DNA of 64,000 bases from Rhizobium pisi (GTDB lineage: Bacteria > Pseudomonadota > Alphaproteobacteria > Rhizobiales > Rhizobiaceae): contig NZ_RJJT01000009.1 of NCBI RefSeq assembly GCF_003938655.1, positions 62,001 through 126,000 of the forward strand. Direction: 5' to 3'. This document shows, in pieces, positions 8,814 through 19,298 of the stretch (position 1 is the stretch's first letter; each line of letters starts with the position of its first letter). The position numbers and the translations under genes are program-made. The notes under the pieces are model-generated. The model searched no databases and was not told the origin of the DNA. It saw only the letters and a program-made list of their open reading frames with translations.

Positions 8814-10226
8814 TCAGATGCCGAACCACCAGGTGGCGATGCCGAGAAAAGCGAAGAAACCGGTGCAGTCGGTCACCGTCGTGACGAAAACGGACGAGGC
8901 GATCGCCGGATCGGCTCCCATCTTGTCGAGCAGCAGCGGCAGAAGGATGCCGGCAAGGGCCGCCGCCATCAGGTTGATGATCATCGCCGCAGCGATCACG
9001 CCGCCGAGCTGGTAGTCATGAAACCAAATGCCGGCGATTGCGCCCATGATCGTCGCGAAGATAATGCCGTTGAGGATGCCGACGCCAGCCTCTCTGCGGA
9101 TGATACGGCCGGCATTGTAGATATCGATATCGCGGGTAGCGAGCGCGCGCACCGTCACCGTCATCGTCTGCGTGCCGGCATTGCCGCCCATCGAAGCGAC
9201 GATCGGCATCAGCACGGCAAGCGCGATCATCTTCTCGATCGAAGCGTCGAACAGGCCGATGACGCTTGCCGACAGCATCGCCGTGCCGAGGTTGATCAAA
9301 AGCCACAGGAAACGCGAGCGCGCCGTCGAGAGCACGTTGTCGGACAGTTCTTCGTCGCCGACGCCGCCGAGGCGCTTGATGTCCTCGTCGGCCTCCTCGT
9401 GGATGACGTCGACGACGTCGTCGATGGTCAAGACGCCGACCAGCCGGCCGTTCTCGTCGACGACCGCGGCCGAGAGAAGGTCGTACTGCTCGAAGAGCTG
9501 GGCGGCCTCTTCCTGGTCCATCTCGGCCGGGATCGGATGGTTCGTCTCCCGCATGATCTGCTCGATCTTCGTCTGCCGCTTGGTGCGCAGGATCTGGTCG
9601 AGATCGACGGCGCCGAGCAGCTTGAAGGTCGGATCGATGACGAAGATCTGCGAGAAGGAATAGGGCAGATCCTCCTCGTCGCGCATATAGTCGATCGTCT
9701 GCCCGACCGTCCAGAACGGCGGCACGGCGACGAATTCCGTCTGCATGCGGCGTCCGGCCGAACTTTCGGGATAATCGAGCGCCCGGCGCAGCCGCACCCG
9801 CTCGGTGAATGGCAGCTGGGCGAGAATCTCTTCCCGGTCTTCCTTGTCGAGATCCTCGAGAATGTAGACCGCATCGTCCGAATCGAGTTCGCCGATTGCC
9901 GCGGCGATCTGCTCGTTCGGCATCTGGTCGACGATTTCGCGGCGGATCGCCTCGTCGACCTCGGTCAGCGCCGTCATGTCGAAATCGTCGCCGAGCAGCC
10001 TGACCAGCGCTAGGCGTTGGTCCGGCTGGATCGATTCCAGCAGGTCGCCTATTTCGGATTCATGCAGGCGGGCAACGTTCTGGCGCAGGAACAGCGTATC
10101 GCGGTCGGCGATCGCGGCGCCGACGAGCGCCAGGAAATCGCTGCGGACATTGCCGTCCTCGTCGTAGATGTCGGCTTCCTCGTCATCGCGCCTGCGAATG
10201 CGGTCTTCCCCGTCGGTCGTCGTCAT
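8814..10226 (-). CDS. mgtE: magnesium transporter MgtE
   Basis: A Mg2+ channel/transporter of the MgtE family, 470 residues. It has the cytosolic N domain (superhelical; LLESIQPDQRLALVRLL and following helices), two CBS domains (about 165-290: LPYSFSQIFVIDPTFKLLGAVDLDQIL and AAVVDENGRLVGVLTIDDVVDVI), and five C-terminal membrane segments including the pore motif PIVASMGGNAGTQTMT. In the family, Mg2+ binding between N and CBS domains closes the pore. ATG 10226 follows GAGGCGGC; the upstream in-frame start at 10319 is unlikely. No Mg2+-sensing leader was recognised. Confidence 0.95.
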   Translation of the reverse strand: MTTTDGEDRIRRRDDEEADIYDEDGNVRSDFLALVGAAIADRDTLFLRQNVARLHESEIGDLLESIQPDQRLALVRLLGDDFDMTALTEVDEAIRREIVDQMPNEQIAAAIGELDSDDAVYILEDLDKEDREEILAQLPFTERVRLRRALDYPESSAGRRMQTEFVAVPPFWTVGQTIDYMRDEEDLPYSFSQIFVIDPTFKLLGAVDLDQILRTKRQTKIEQIMRETNHPIPAEMDQEEAAQLFEQYDLLSAAVVDENGRLVGVLTIDDVVDVIHEEADEDIKRLGGVGDEELSDNVLSTARSRFLWLLINLGTAMLSASVIGLFDASIEKMIALAVLMPIVASMGGNAGTQTMTVTVRALATRDIDIYNAGRIIRREAGVGILNGIIFATIMGAIAGIWFHDYQLGGVIAAAMIINLMAAALAGILLPLLLDKMGADPAIASSVFVTTVTDCTGFFAFLGIATWWFGI

Positions 10227-10465
10227 CTGCCGCCTCGCATCTGGTTCGAATTTCAACGACTGCCGCCGCCATTCGCAAATGTCGGCCGAAAACACATTGT
10301 CAACAAGCGGATAAGTCAATCCGGCGCGCGCTTCCCGCAGCCGGAATTCCTGCTCCTGCTAGCCCAAAGCATCCTTGCCGTAAAGCTGCAAGCCATGCTT
10401 CGTGATGACAATGCCTGCGGCCGGCGATAGTTTCCGCGACCGTCCAAGCACAGGAAGCCCGTCCC

Positions 10466-10960
10466 ATGCCCATTCGTCCGATTCTGCGCTATCCGCATCC
10501 CGGTCTGAAGACCGTGTGCACGCCGGTGATGGCCTTCGATCCGTCGCTTGCCGAGCTCGCTGACGACCTGCTGGCGACCATGCGCGCTGCTCCCGGCGTC
10601 GGCATCACTGCCGCCCATATCGGCGTCCTCAGCCGCGTGACGGTGCTGGAGCTCGACAAGGCCGACGGCGTACGCCTCTACGTCAACCCGGAGATCACCT
10701 GGTTTTCGAAGGAGACGATGAGCCACGCCGAAGGCAGCGTCTCCATGCCCGGCGCGACCGACGAGGTGACGCGCCCGCGGGCAATCCGCTTCCGCTATCA
10801 GGATGGCGAGGGCGCCGTGCACGAGGATGCGGCCGAAGGTTTTCTCGCCATCTGCATTCAGCACGAAATCGATCAGCTCGACGGCATTTTCTGGCTGCAG
10901 CGCCTCTCGCGGCTGAAGCGCGACCGTCTCGTGAAGAAATGGGCGAAGACGAGCGGCTGA
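10466..10960 (+). CDS. peptide deformylase-like protein with degenerate metal site
   Basis: A 164-residue protein of the peptide deformylase fold, but with altered catalytic motifs. Motif I GxGxAAxQ reads GVGITAAH (44-51), with Gln replaced by His51. Motif II EGCLS reads EGSVS (89-93), so the metal-binding Cys is Ser91. Motif III HExxH reads HEIDQ (133-137), keeping His133 and Glu134 but replacing the second His with Gln137. Two of three metal ligands are thus gone, and ordinary Fe2+/Zn2+ deformylase chemistry is doubtful. The rest of the fold (YVNPEI, GFLAICIQHE) is intact and the reading frame undamaged, pointing to a retained non-canonical role. A bona fide def gene is expected elsewhere in the genome. 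Confidence 0.85.
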   Translation: MPIRPILRYPHPGLKTVCTPVMAFDPSLAELADDLLATMRAAPGVGITAAHIGVLSRVTVLELDKADGVRLYVNPEITWFSKETMSHAEGSVSMPGATDEVTRPRAIRFRYQDGEGAVHEDAAEGFLAICIQHEIDQLDGIFWLQRLSRLKRDRLVKKWAKTSG

Positions 10961-11031
10961 CAAATCGCGCCTCGCCTCGAACCATTGGCCGTTGCTCGCG
11001 TTCTCAAAAGAGAAAGCAAGGAGCGACTGAT

Positions 11032-11565
11032 ATGGCAAGGATCGATGGCAAAACCCCGCCTACAGGCGATAAGCCCAAGGTTTCCCGAAACAATCTGGAG
11101 CTTTCCCGAGAAGAAGATTATCGCGACCTCGAGGAACGCAATCTTGACGATGGCTGGCCCTATGCCGACGGCACCGGCACTGAGGGCCCGGGAAATCGGC
11201 CCTATGGCGAAACCGCGGCCAATTTCGAGACCGATCCCAACAAGGGCTTCCGGATCGACGGCATCGACAGGGACGGAAACGAGAATCGTCTGAAGGATTC
11301 GCTGCGCGCCAATATGATCGATCGGGATGAAAGCGATGATCTGGAGGCGCGGGTGACCGACAACCTCGAAAACATTCCCGAGGTCGACATAAACAGCATC
11401 GAGGTCCACGCCGACGGACACGTTGTCACCCTGGAAGGCTCCGTGGAGACGATCGGCATTGCGCGCAAGGTCGAACTCAGCGCGCTTTCGGTCGATGGGG
11501 TCCATCATGTGCGCAACAAACTGCAGCTGACCGGTGTCGACGCGCATATCCCGAACGAGGATTGA
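11032..11565 (+). CDS. BON domain protein
   Basis: A 177-residue protein with a hydrophilic, charge-rich N-terminal two thirds and a C-terminal BON domain (about 105-173: DLEARVTDNLENIPEVDIN ... VTLEGSVETIGIARKVE ... VDGVHHVRNKLQL). BON domains in the family bind phospholipids or membranes and occur in osmotic-shock and secreted proteins. No signal peptide is visible, so a cytosolic location is likely. The start ATG 11032 is preceded by AAGGAG nine bases upstream; in-frame upstream codons back to 10939 overlap the deformylase-like gene and are unlikely. Possible envelope or stress role; not further resolved. Confidence 0.8.
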   Translation: MARIDGKTPPTGDKPKVSRNNLELSREEDYRDLEERNLDDGWPYADGTGTEGPGNRPYGETAANFETDPNKGFRIDGIDRDGNENRLKDSLRANMIDRDESDDLEARVTDNLENIPEVDINSIEVHADGHVVTLEGSVETIGIARKVELSALSVDGVHHVRNKLQLTGVDAHIPNED

Positions 11566-11880
11566 GCGCATGTCCGATAAAGGAACACCGCGGAAGGCTG
11601 CCCGTCGCCTCCCGAATGGTCGCCGCAATATTACCAAAAGTTAATCAATTTCCGATTGTATCGAACGCTGTTTTGTGCCTGTCAATTTTGCCCGTTTTTC
11701 TTAGGCGGCTTCCGTAACGAAAACGTCAAATCCGTTGACAAGACTGTGATTTCATTTGAACAAAAGGGCGGAGGCAGGCCTTTTTCATTTCACAAAATTG
11801 CCTGAATTGGGGCGCGAACTTCTCTTCGCCGGGGATGGCTTATGCTGTTGAATTCAACAGCAGATTGAGGAGATAAACTC
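11566..11880. promoter_or_regulatory. 315-base intergenic region with a perfect 18-base palindrome
   Basis: No gene is seen. GCTGTTGAATTCAACAGC at 11844-11861 is a perfect palindrome 19 bases before the next start codon, between the probable promoter region and the ribosome binding site. A TTGACA lies at 11735-11740 but no convincing -10 element accompanies it. The palindrome may be an operator or fold as a short mRNA hairpin. Confidence 0.55.
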
Positions 11881-12246
11881 ATGCGCATCAAATTTGCTCT
11901 CGCCGCCTCCCTGTTCGCCGTCAGCCTCGCAGGCGCTGCCTTTGCCCAGCCGACCTATTCCAACGACTACACCAACGATAGCGATGGTTTTGCCCCGAGC
12001 CCGATGTCGAAGCCGGCCCCGGTGCATTACAGCAACCGCAAGGCCCCGGCCTATTCCAGCGACTACACCAATGACAGCGACGGTTTTGCCCCGAGCCGTA
12101 TGTCCGGCCCGGCCGTCGACAAGATGGCGACCGCCAGCATCAAGCCCCTGCCCCCATGCCATAGCATGATCGGCCCGAGCGGCTCCCACACCAAGGGTGC
12201 CGACAGTGGAGCTTCCCGCACCGATGCATGCCGTGCAATGCACTGA
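11881..12246 (+). CDS. small secreted protein with tandem DYTNDSDGFAPS repeats
   Basis: A 121-residue protein with a clear signal peptide (MRIKFALAASLFAVSLAGAAFA, cleavage after AFA). The mature part begins with two copies of a roughly 28-residue unit built round YSxDYTNDSDGFAPSxMSxPA (about residues 26-47 and 58-79), then a Ser/Thr/Gly-rich tail with three cysteines or fewer (PCHS, DACRAMH). I do not recognise a family and assign no function. The acidic Asp/Asn/Ser repeat could bind cations, which is speculation. The start has a strong GAGGAG. A rho-independent terminator follows, so the gene is probably transcribed alone. Confidence 0.75.
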   Translation: MRIKFALAASLFAVSLAGAAFAQPTYSNDYTNDSDGFAPSPMSKPAPVHYSNRKAPAYSSDYTNDSDGFAPSRMSGPAVDKMATASIKPLPPCHSMIGPSGSHTKGADSGASRTDACRAMH

Positions 12247-12271
12247 TCAGCGATCATCGTTGACTGAAGGA

Positions 12272-12299
12272 AGGGCCGGAAGTCGGCCCTTTTTCTTTT
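12272..12299 (+). terminator. rho-independent terminator after the repeat-protein gene
   Basis: A perfect AGGGCCG / CGGCCCT stem with a GAAGT loop followed by TTTTTCTTTT, 25 bases after the stop codon at 12246. Confidence 0.85.
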
Positions 12300-12316
12300 A
12301 AATCCGCTTCGTCATC

Positions 12317-13012
12317 TCAGAAGACGAATGGAATGAGCCGGTAACGGGTCGTGGCCATGAAGGTTACGTATAAAGGATCCTGCTTGAGCAGACGCTCTTC
12401 AGCCAGGAGCCGAAAACATTGTGCCGCAAGGGCAGTTGCATAGACGGCAAAGTTCCAAAAGCTCGGATGGACCAGGAAAAAGCCGATATGTGTCAGCAGA
12501 TAGCCTGCATACATCGGATGGCGGATAAATTTATAGGGTCCGCCGATCTTCACGCCGCGATTGGCCGGCACCAGCCCGAAGCTTCGCAGCAACGTCAGCT
12601 TTGCCGCGATTTGCAGGCTGAAACCGAAGGCCATTGCCATCACGCAGAGCGGGATCGGCGCAAGCGGCTGCGAATCGGAGGGCGAGACGAGCAGCGGGAA
12701 GGTAGTGCCGACGGCGGTGACCATCCAGTCGAAAAGGCGCAGCGACGTATCCCTCGTCGGCCGGCGCGTCAGAATGAGGAAGGCCGCGGCCGCCTCTGAG
12801 ACAATCAACAGGCAATCGATGATCGCCCGGTTGTCCCGCATCTGGGGCACGACACGCATGACAATGGCGACGAAGAAATATCCAATGAGGGCCTTCTCGA
12901 CGATATCGAGAGCAAAATGAACATCGAGGAGTGACCAGCTTGACGCCTGTTTTTTCATTGTCCTCAACCACTTTCGCATGCACAGAGCCGAGCTTACCTC
13001 TATATTCGCCAT
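12317..13012 (-). CDS. isoprenylcysteine carboxyl methyltransferase / phospholipid methyltransferase family protein
   Basis: A polytopic membrane protein of up to 231 residues with the ICMT/PEMT family signature: GGPYKFIRHPMYAGYLLTHIG followed by EERLLKQDPLYVTF near the C-terminus, which binds S-adenosylmethionine in this family. Five or so hydrophobic segments precede and surround the motif. The substrate cannot be named; bacterial members methylate lipids or small molecules. The start is uncertain: in-frame ATGs at 13012, 12979 and 12958 all have weak ribosome binding sites. It is convergent with the repeat protein and not in an operon. Confidence 0.78.
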   Translation of the reverse strand: MANIEVSSALCMRKWLRTMKKQASSWSLLDVHFALDIVEKALIGYFFVAIVMRVVPQMRDNRAIIDCLLIVSEAAAAFLILTRRPTRDTSLRLFDWMVTAVGTTFPLLVSPSDSQPLAPIPLCVMAMAFGFSLQIAAKLTLLRSFGLVPANRGVKIGGPYKFIRHPMYAGYLLTHIGFFLVHPSFWNFAVYATALAAQCFRLLAEERLLKQDPLYVTFMATTRYRLIPFVF

Positions 13013-13188
13013 TGCTAATTATGTGTTAAGGCGCTCTATGAATTTTCACGGTGCAAATGCTCTTGCTTCGCCGATCCGGCTGCAGAACGGAGCAACAATG
13101 ACGGGCCCGGAGGCATTGTCACAGGCAGTAGAGTTCTGTCAGGATCTACCGCAACTATCGCGCGGCGAGCGCTCCCCTGAAAGGGAGA

Positions 13189-13273
13189 TGGTGCGGTCGA
13201 GAAGACTCGAACTTCCACGGGTTGCCCCACAGCGACCTCAACGCTGCGCGTCTACCAATTCCGCCACGACCGC
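13189..13273 (-). tRNA. tRNA-Leu (anticodon GAG)
   Basis: The minus strand folds as a class II tRNA. The acceptor arm pairs GCGGTCG with CGACCGC, the D-arm region reads GGCGGAATTGGTAGACGC, the anticodon stem is CAGCG / CGCTG round the loop TTGAGGT giving anticodon GAG, and a long variable arm is followed by GTTCGAGTC in the T arm. The discriminator is A and the 3' CCA is encoded (13189-13191). Confidence 0.95.
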
Positions 13274-13459
13274 ATCGTGGTAGGTGCCGATTTGCGTCGG
13301 CGGGGCAGCATGTAGCAAAAGCATCTGGGGTGCACAAGGGCGATATGACAGTTTTTTTGAAAACCTGTCACAGCATTTGAATTGCCCTCCAAACGGGTCC
13401 ATATACGGCTGCTGCCGCCCTTTTTTCGCAGGCAACACGGGAAGCGGCAAGGAATGGCT

Positions 13460-14173
13460 ATGCTTCGTACCGATCTCGAATTCTCCATGCTTCCGAAACT
13501 CGGCTCCCGCCCGGTGCGCTGGCGCATCGCCGATGGCCTCGTTCCCTATGAGGAGGCGGTGGAGACGATGGAGCGCGAGGTGGCGGCGATATCAGATGGT
13601 GGCGACGAGCTCGTCTGGCTCGTCGAGCATCCGCCGCTTTATACCGCCGGCACCAGCGCCGATGCGCGGGATCTGGTGGACCCGAACCGTTTTCCGGTCT
13701 TCGGGACGGGGCGCGGCGGTGAATATACCTATCATGGGCCTGGCCAGCGCGTCGCTTATGTCATGATCGACCTCAAGCGGAGGCGCCAGGACGTGCGCGC
13801 CTTCGTCGCCGCCCTGGAGGAGATCGTCATCCGGACGCTCGATATGATGAACGTGCGCGGCGAGCGGCGCGAGGATCGCGTCGGCGTCTGGGTGCGCCGC
13901 CCCGAGAAACCGCTGCTGGCCGACGGAACGATGGCGGAAGACAAGATCGCGGCCCTCGGCATCAGGCTGCGCAAATGGGTGACTTTCCACGGGCTGTCGC
14001 TCAACGTCGACCCCGATCTCGATCATTTCAGCGGCATCGTGCCCTGCGGGATATCGGGCTATGGCGTCACCAGCCTCGTCGATCTTGGCCTGCCTGTCAT
14101 GATGGCGGATGTGGATATCCGGCTGCGGGCCGCCTTCGAGCAGGTTTTCGGCGAAACGGTGAGCGAGGTCTGA
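13460..14173 (+). CDS. lipB: lipoyl(octanoyl) transferase LipB
   Basis: Transfers octanoate from acyl carrier protein to lipoyl domains such as GcvH and the E2 subunits. Family motifs are clear: [29 protein letters not shown] (84-96), the catalytic Lys162 in DKIAALG, and Cys196 in [13 protein letters not shown]. With ATG 13460, preceded by AAGGA at seven bases, the protein has 237 residues, the normal size; ATG 13454 is a near alternative. GcvH, one of its substrates, is encoded at 29396 in this window. It stands alone downstream of the divergently read tRNA-Leu. Confidence 0.95.
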   Translation: MLRTDLEFSMLPKLGSRPVRWRIADGLVPYEEAVETMEREVAAISDGGDELVWLVEHPPLYTAGTSADARDLVDPNRFPVFGTGRGGEYTYHGPGQRVAYVMIDLKRRRQDVRAFVAALEEIVIRTLDMMNVRGERREDRVGVWVRRPEKPLLADGTMAEDKIAALGIRLRKWVTFHGLSLNVDPDLDHFSGIVPCGISGYGVTSLVDLGLPVMMADVDIRLRAAFEQVFGETVSEV

Positions 14174-14247
14174 TCTTCGCCGTTGCCGGCTTGATTTGCC
14201 TGGCTTTCCCGTGGTTGATGGCATGGTTCCCTTCAGAATCGGCAGCC

Positions 14248-15174
14248 ATGTCAGAGCATTCAGCCCATCAAAATTCCCTGCAGGGCATGGCCATCATGTC
14301 CGGCGCCATGCTCATCCTGCCGACCATGGATGCCATCGCCAAATACATGGCGACCTTCGAGGCGATGTCGCCGGGCCAGGTCACTTTCTACCGCTTCTTC
14401 TTTCAGCTTGCCTGCACCCTGCCGTTTCTTTTCGCTCTTTTCGGGCGGAAGGCGCTTTCGGCCAAACGGCCGTGGATGAACCTGCTGCGCGGCGTGCTGC
14501 ATGGTGCCGCGAGCCTGCTGTTCTTCGTCGCCGTCAAATACATGCCGCTCGCCGATGTCTTCGCCATCTATTTCGTCGAGCCCTTCATGCTCACCGCCAT
14601 GTCCGCGCTGTTTCTCGGCGACAAGGTCGGCTGGCGTCGCTGGATGGCGATCGTCGTCGGTTTCGGCGGCGCGATGATCGTCATTCAGCCGAGCTACGAG
14701 ATCTTCGGCCTGAAGGCCCTGCTGCCGGTTGCCTGCGCCTTTCTCTTCGCGCTCTATCTTTTCCTCAATCGCGCGATCGGCGAAGCTGATTCGCCGCTGA
14801 CCATGCAGACGATGTCCGGCATCGGTGGAGCAGTTTTCATGGCGGCCGCCCTTATCGTCGGAAGCGGTTCCGGCAGTGCTGATTTTGCCATCTCCCTGCC
14901 CTCCTCCATTCTCGGCCTCGTCCTGCTTCTCATCCTCGGCTCGATTTCGGGATATGCGCACCTGTTGGTCGTTAGGGCTTTCCGGCTCGCACCGCTCTCG
15001 CTGCTTGCGCCTTTCCAATATTTCGAGATCATCTCGGCGACCGTGCTCGGCTATGCGGTGTTCAACGATTTCCCGAGTTTTTCCAAATGGATCGGCATTT
15101 TCATCATCGTCGCTTCCGGTCTCTTCATCATCTGGCGCGAGCGGCTGCAGGCACGATCGTTAAAATCTTCCTGA
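14248..15174 (+). CDS. DMT superfamily (EamA) transporter
   Basis: A 308-residue integral membrane protein with two EamA repeats (about 15-150 and 165-300), giving ten hydrophobic segments. The first repeat contains PTMDAIAKYM and the conserved VEPFMLTAMSALFLGDKV; the second contains YAHLLVVRAFRLAPLSLLAPFQYFEIISATVLGY, the usual end-of-repeat motif. Family members export amino acids, nucleosides or other metabolites; the substrate here is not inferable. The start is not strongly supported by a ribosome binding site (ATG 14248 or 14218). It follows lipB by 74 bases and may be cotranscribed. Confidence 0.85.
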   Translation: MSEHSAHQNSLQGMAIMSGAMLILPTMDAIAKYMATFEAMSPGQVTFYRFFFQLACTLPFLFALFGRKALSAKRPWMNLLRGVLHGAASLLFFVAVKYMPLADVFAIYFVEPFMLTAMSALFLGDKVGWRRWMAIVVGFGGAMIVIQPSYEIFGLKALLPVACAFLFALYLFLNRAIGEADSPLTMQTMSGIGGAVFMAAALIVGSGSGSADFAISLPSSILGLVLLLILGSISGYAHLLVVRAFRLAPLSLLAPFQYFEIISATVLGYAVFNDFPSFSKWIGIFIIVASGLFIIWRERLQARSLKSS

Positions 15175-15271
15175 CCGGGCAAATACGGGGTTAACTCCCC
15201 TTCTTGAGGGATCGTCAATTCGCAGACGGTAGAACAATCTTCGGCTTCATGATGAAGTCTGGAGTTAAAAC

Positions 15272-15976
15272 ATGAGCGAATTCCGTCTCGCTTTTCCGGC
15301 CTCCGTCGTGGCCGGTAAGCATCGGCTGACGGCCGAAGATATAGTGCTGCTGCGCAAACATGCCTTTCCGGAAGGTATCCGGACATCCCAGGATGTCGTG
15401 GCGATGTTGGCGCTGAACAATTCCTGCCCTGAAAGATGCACCGAGTGGAATGCTTTCTTCGTGGAGCAACTCGCCGGTTTCATCGTTAATCACACCTATC
15501 CGCAGGGCTCGCTTGATGAAATCAACGTCGCCTGGATCATGCGCATGTTTACGACCGATGGTGTCGTCAACTCGGCGCTGGAGCTCGAGCTCATTCTCCA
15601 TGTTATGGAGATTTCGGCCTATGTTCCGGGCGAACTGAGAGCCCTCGCCCTCGATCAGCTTCGGCTGGCGATCACCGACGGCATCGGCGGCTACAAGTTA
15701 TCGCGCGCCGTCGACCGCCGGAACATCACCCGCCAGGATGTCGATTTCGCGATGCGCATATTCAGAGCCATCGCCGAAGGCGGCGTCATCGCCGTCTCGC
15801 CGGCCGAATATGGCGTGCTCCAGCAGATCGAGCAGGCAACGCTGCCTAGCGCGAATCATCCGCACTGGAACGGCATCATGGCCGCTTTCGAGCTGCGCGA
15901 CCGTCCCGAGCCGCGGCGTAGCCGCTGGCTGCGCATCGTCGACGAAGAACCCGTCTGGGAAGCCGCCGTCGCCTGA
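15272..15976 (+). CDS. conserved hypothetical protein
   Basis: A 234-residue soluble protein, mainly helical and acidic, that I do not recognise as a named family. It has no signal peptide, transmembrane helix or catalytic motif that I can identify. A segment near residues 145-175 (NITRQDVDFAMRIFRAIAEG) has a regular amphipathic pattern, and two adjacent regions (LLRKHAFPEGI and DVVAMLALNNSCPERC) look conserved-protein-like. The start follows GGAG at a good distance. Codon usage matches its neighbours, so it is a resident gene. It precedes pccA by 90 bases. Confidence 0.7.
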   Translation: MSEFRLAFPASVVAGKHRLTAEDIVLLRKHAFPEGIRTSQDVVAMLALNNSCPERCTEWNAFFVEQLAGFIVNHTYPQGSLDEINVAWIMRMFTTDGVVNSALELELILHVMEISAYVPGELRALALDQLRLAITDGIGGYKLSRAVDRRNITRQDVDFAMRIFRAIAEGGVIAVSPAEYGVLQQIEQATLPSANHPHWNGIMAAFELRDRPEPRRSRWLRIVDEEPVWEAAVA

Positions 15977-16066
15977 CGCCTTGCAGCGTGACCTGCCTCA
16001 AGCCTGATTGTGCGTTCCGATGTTTTGTGCGTAAAACTTCGGAACGCATTTCTGGGTGGAGTCTCG

Positions 16067-18076
<2,010 letters not shown>

Positions 18077-18192
18077 GGCGACGGCGCGGGTCAGCCCGTC
18101 ATTCCTTGCTTGAAGTCAGCCGTCCCGTCGTACATATACGGAAAACCTCGAGCTCATGTATTCGGCGAGAGCATCCGCAGCGGGATTAACTG

Positions 18193-18666
18193 ATGGCTCC
18201 GACGACTTACACAACCGACCTCAAGGGTCTCGACGAGTTCTCTGCCCGTGAACTTTACGACCTCATGAGAATGCGAGTCGACGTCTTTGTCGTCGAGCAG
18301 AACTGTCCCTATCCCGAGCTCGACGGCAAGGATATCGATGCCCTGCATCTGCGGCTGCTGGACGGCGGCGAACTGCTCGGCTCTGCGCGGCTGCTGAAAC
18401 CGCACAGTGCGCAGGATCCGTCAAAGATCGGCCGCGTCGTCGTCTCGCCGGCCCATCGCGGAAAGCGTCTGGGCGGCGCATTGATGAGCGAAGCGATCGC
18501 TGCCTGCGAGCGGCTTTTTCCGGCAAACCCCATTGCACTGTCGGCGCAGGCCCATCTGCGCCGCTTCTACGAATCCTTCGGCTTTATCGGCACGTCTGAG
18601 GAATATCTGGAGGACGGCATTCCCCATATCGATATGATCCGCCAGCCGGTCCCTCAGCCGGCATGA
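18193..18666 (+). CDS. elaA: GNAT family N-acetyltransferase, ElaA type
   Basis: A 157-residue GCN5-related acetyltransferase of the ElaA group. The N-terminal segment SARELYDLMRMRVDVFVVEQNCPYPELDGKD is diagnostic of ElaA, and the acetyl-CoA-binding motif follows in IGRVVVSPAHRGKRLGGALM (about 77-97). The physiological acceptor is not known. Length is normal. It is followed at ten bases by a truncated copy of the first codons of yaiI, which suggests it was once directly upstream of and cotranscribed with yaiI. Confidence 0.88.
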   Translation: MAPTTYTTDLKGLDEFSARELYDLMRMRVDVFVVEQNCPYPELDGKDIDALHLRLLDGGELLGSARLLKPHSAQDPSKIGRVVVSPAHRGKRLGGALMSEAIAACERLFPANPIALSAQAHLRRFYESFGFIGTSEEYLEDGIPHIDMIRQPVPQPA

Positions 18667-18676
18667 GGATATCGCC

Positions 18677-18727
18677 ATGATCTACGTCGATGCCGATGCC
18701 TGCAAGACGAAGTGGTCAGCAAGCTGA
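18677..18727 (+). pseudogene. duplicated 5' stub of yaiI
   Basis: ATG at 18677, preceded by GAGG, begins nine codons (18677-18703) that match the first nine of yaiI at 19299-19325 with two base differences. The frame then diverges and stops, giving MIYVDADACKTKWSAS. It appears to be what is left of the original yaiI start after a roughly 595-base insertion. Confidence 0.75.
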
Positions 18728-18856
18728 AATCCAGGCGATCGGTTGTTACGTCGCAAAAATCACCGTGAAAGATTTGGCAAGGCTTCACCAAGTGTGAAGC
18801 CCTTTCATGTTACCGCTTCGGTGCTTGGCACTCATGCTGCGCAAGAGGGGGATTCT

Positions 18857-19255
18857 ATGATTTTTCGGACTGTTATTTCGGCCTGTGCAATTGTCTTACT
18901 GCCCGCCATCGCACTTGCGGACCCCACAGGTTCCTACAAGGTCGCCGGCACCAGCGAGGACGGCAGCAAATATCAGGGCACCGTTAAGGTGCTTCGCAGC
19001 GGCTCGACCTATGTGGTCGATTGGATGATCGGCAAGGACGAGTCGGTCGGCACCGGTATCGGCGCGAAATTCAGTGGTAACAGTTTCGAAATGGGTCCGG
19101 CGAGCGATAAGGACACGGCGATCTCCGTCGGCTACGTCTCCAAGGAAAATTTCGGCATCGCCATGTATTTCGAGCAGCCGGACGGCAGCTGGCAAGGTGT
19201 CTGGACCTATGGCGGCTCGGAAAAGGTTGCGAGCGAAACCTGGACTCGCCAATAA
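18857..19255 (+). CDS. small secreted protein of unknown function
   Basis: A 132-residue protein with a signal peptide (MIFRTVISACAIVLLPAIALA). The mature part is beta-rich with Gly, Ser and Asp/Lys alternation (TGSYKVAGTSEDGSKYQGTVKVLRSG ... WQGVWTYGGSEKVASETWTRQ), resembling periplasmic lipocalin- or fibronectin-like small domains without a recognised family. ATG 18857 has a strong AGAGGGGG. The gene lies in the insert that separates elaA from intact yaiI, so it may have arrived with that rearrangement. No function is assigned. Confidence 0.72.
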   Translation: MIFRTVISACAIVLLPAIALADPTGSYKVAGTSEDGSKYQGTVKVLRSGSTYVVDWMIGKDESVGTGIGAKFSGNSFEMGPASDKDTAISVGYVSKENFGIAMYFEQPDGSWQGVWTYGGSEKVASETWTRQ

Positions 19256-19298
19256 TCGGAGCGTATCAGGCGTCGGCATTGAATGAGGTAAAGAACCC

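Noticed and set aside
10466..10960. Calling the deformylase-like protein the housekeeping def.
   Set aside because: The metal ligands Cys and the second His are missing, so it is unlikely to serve as the essential deformylase.
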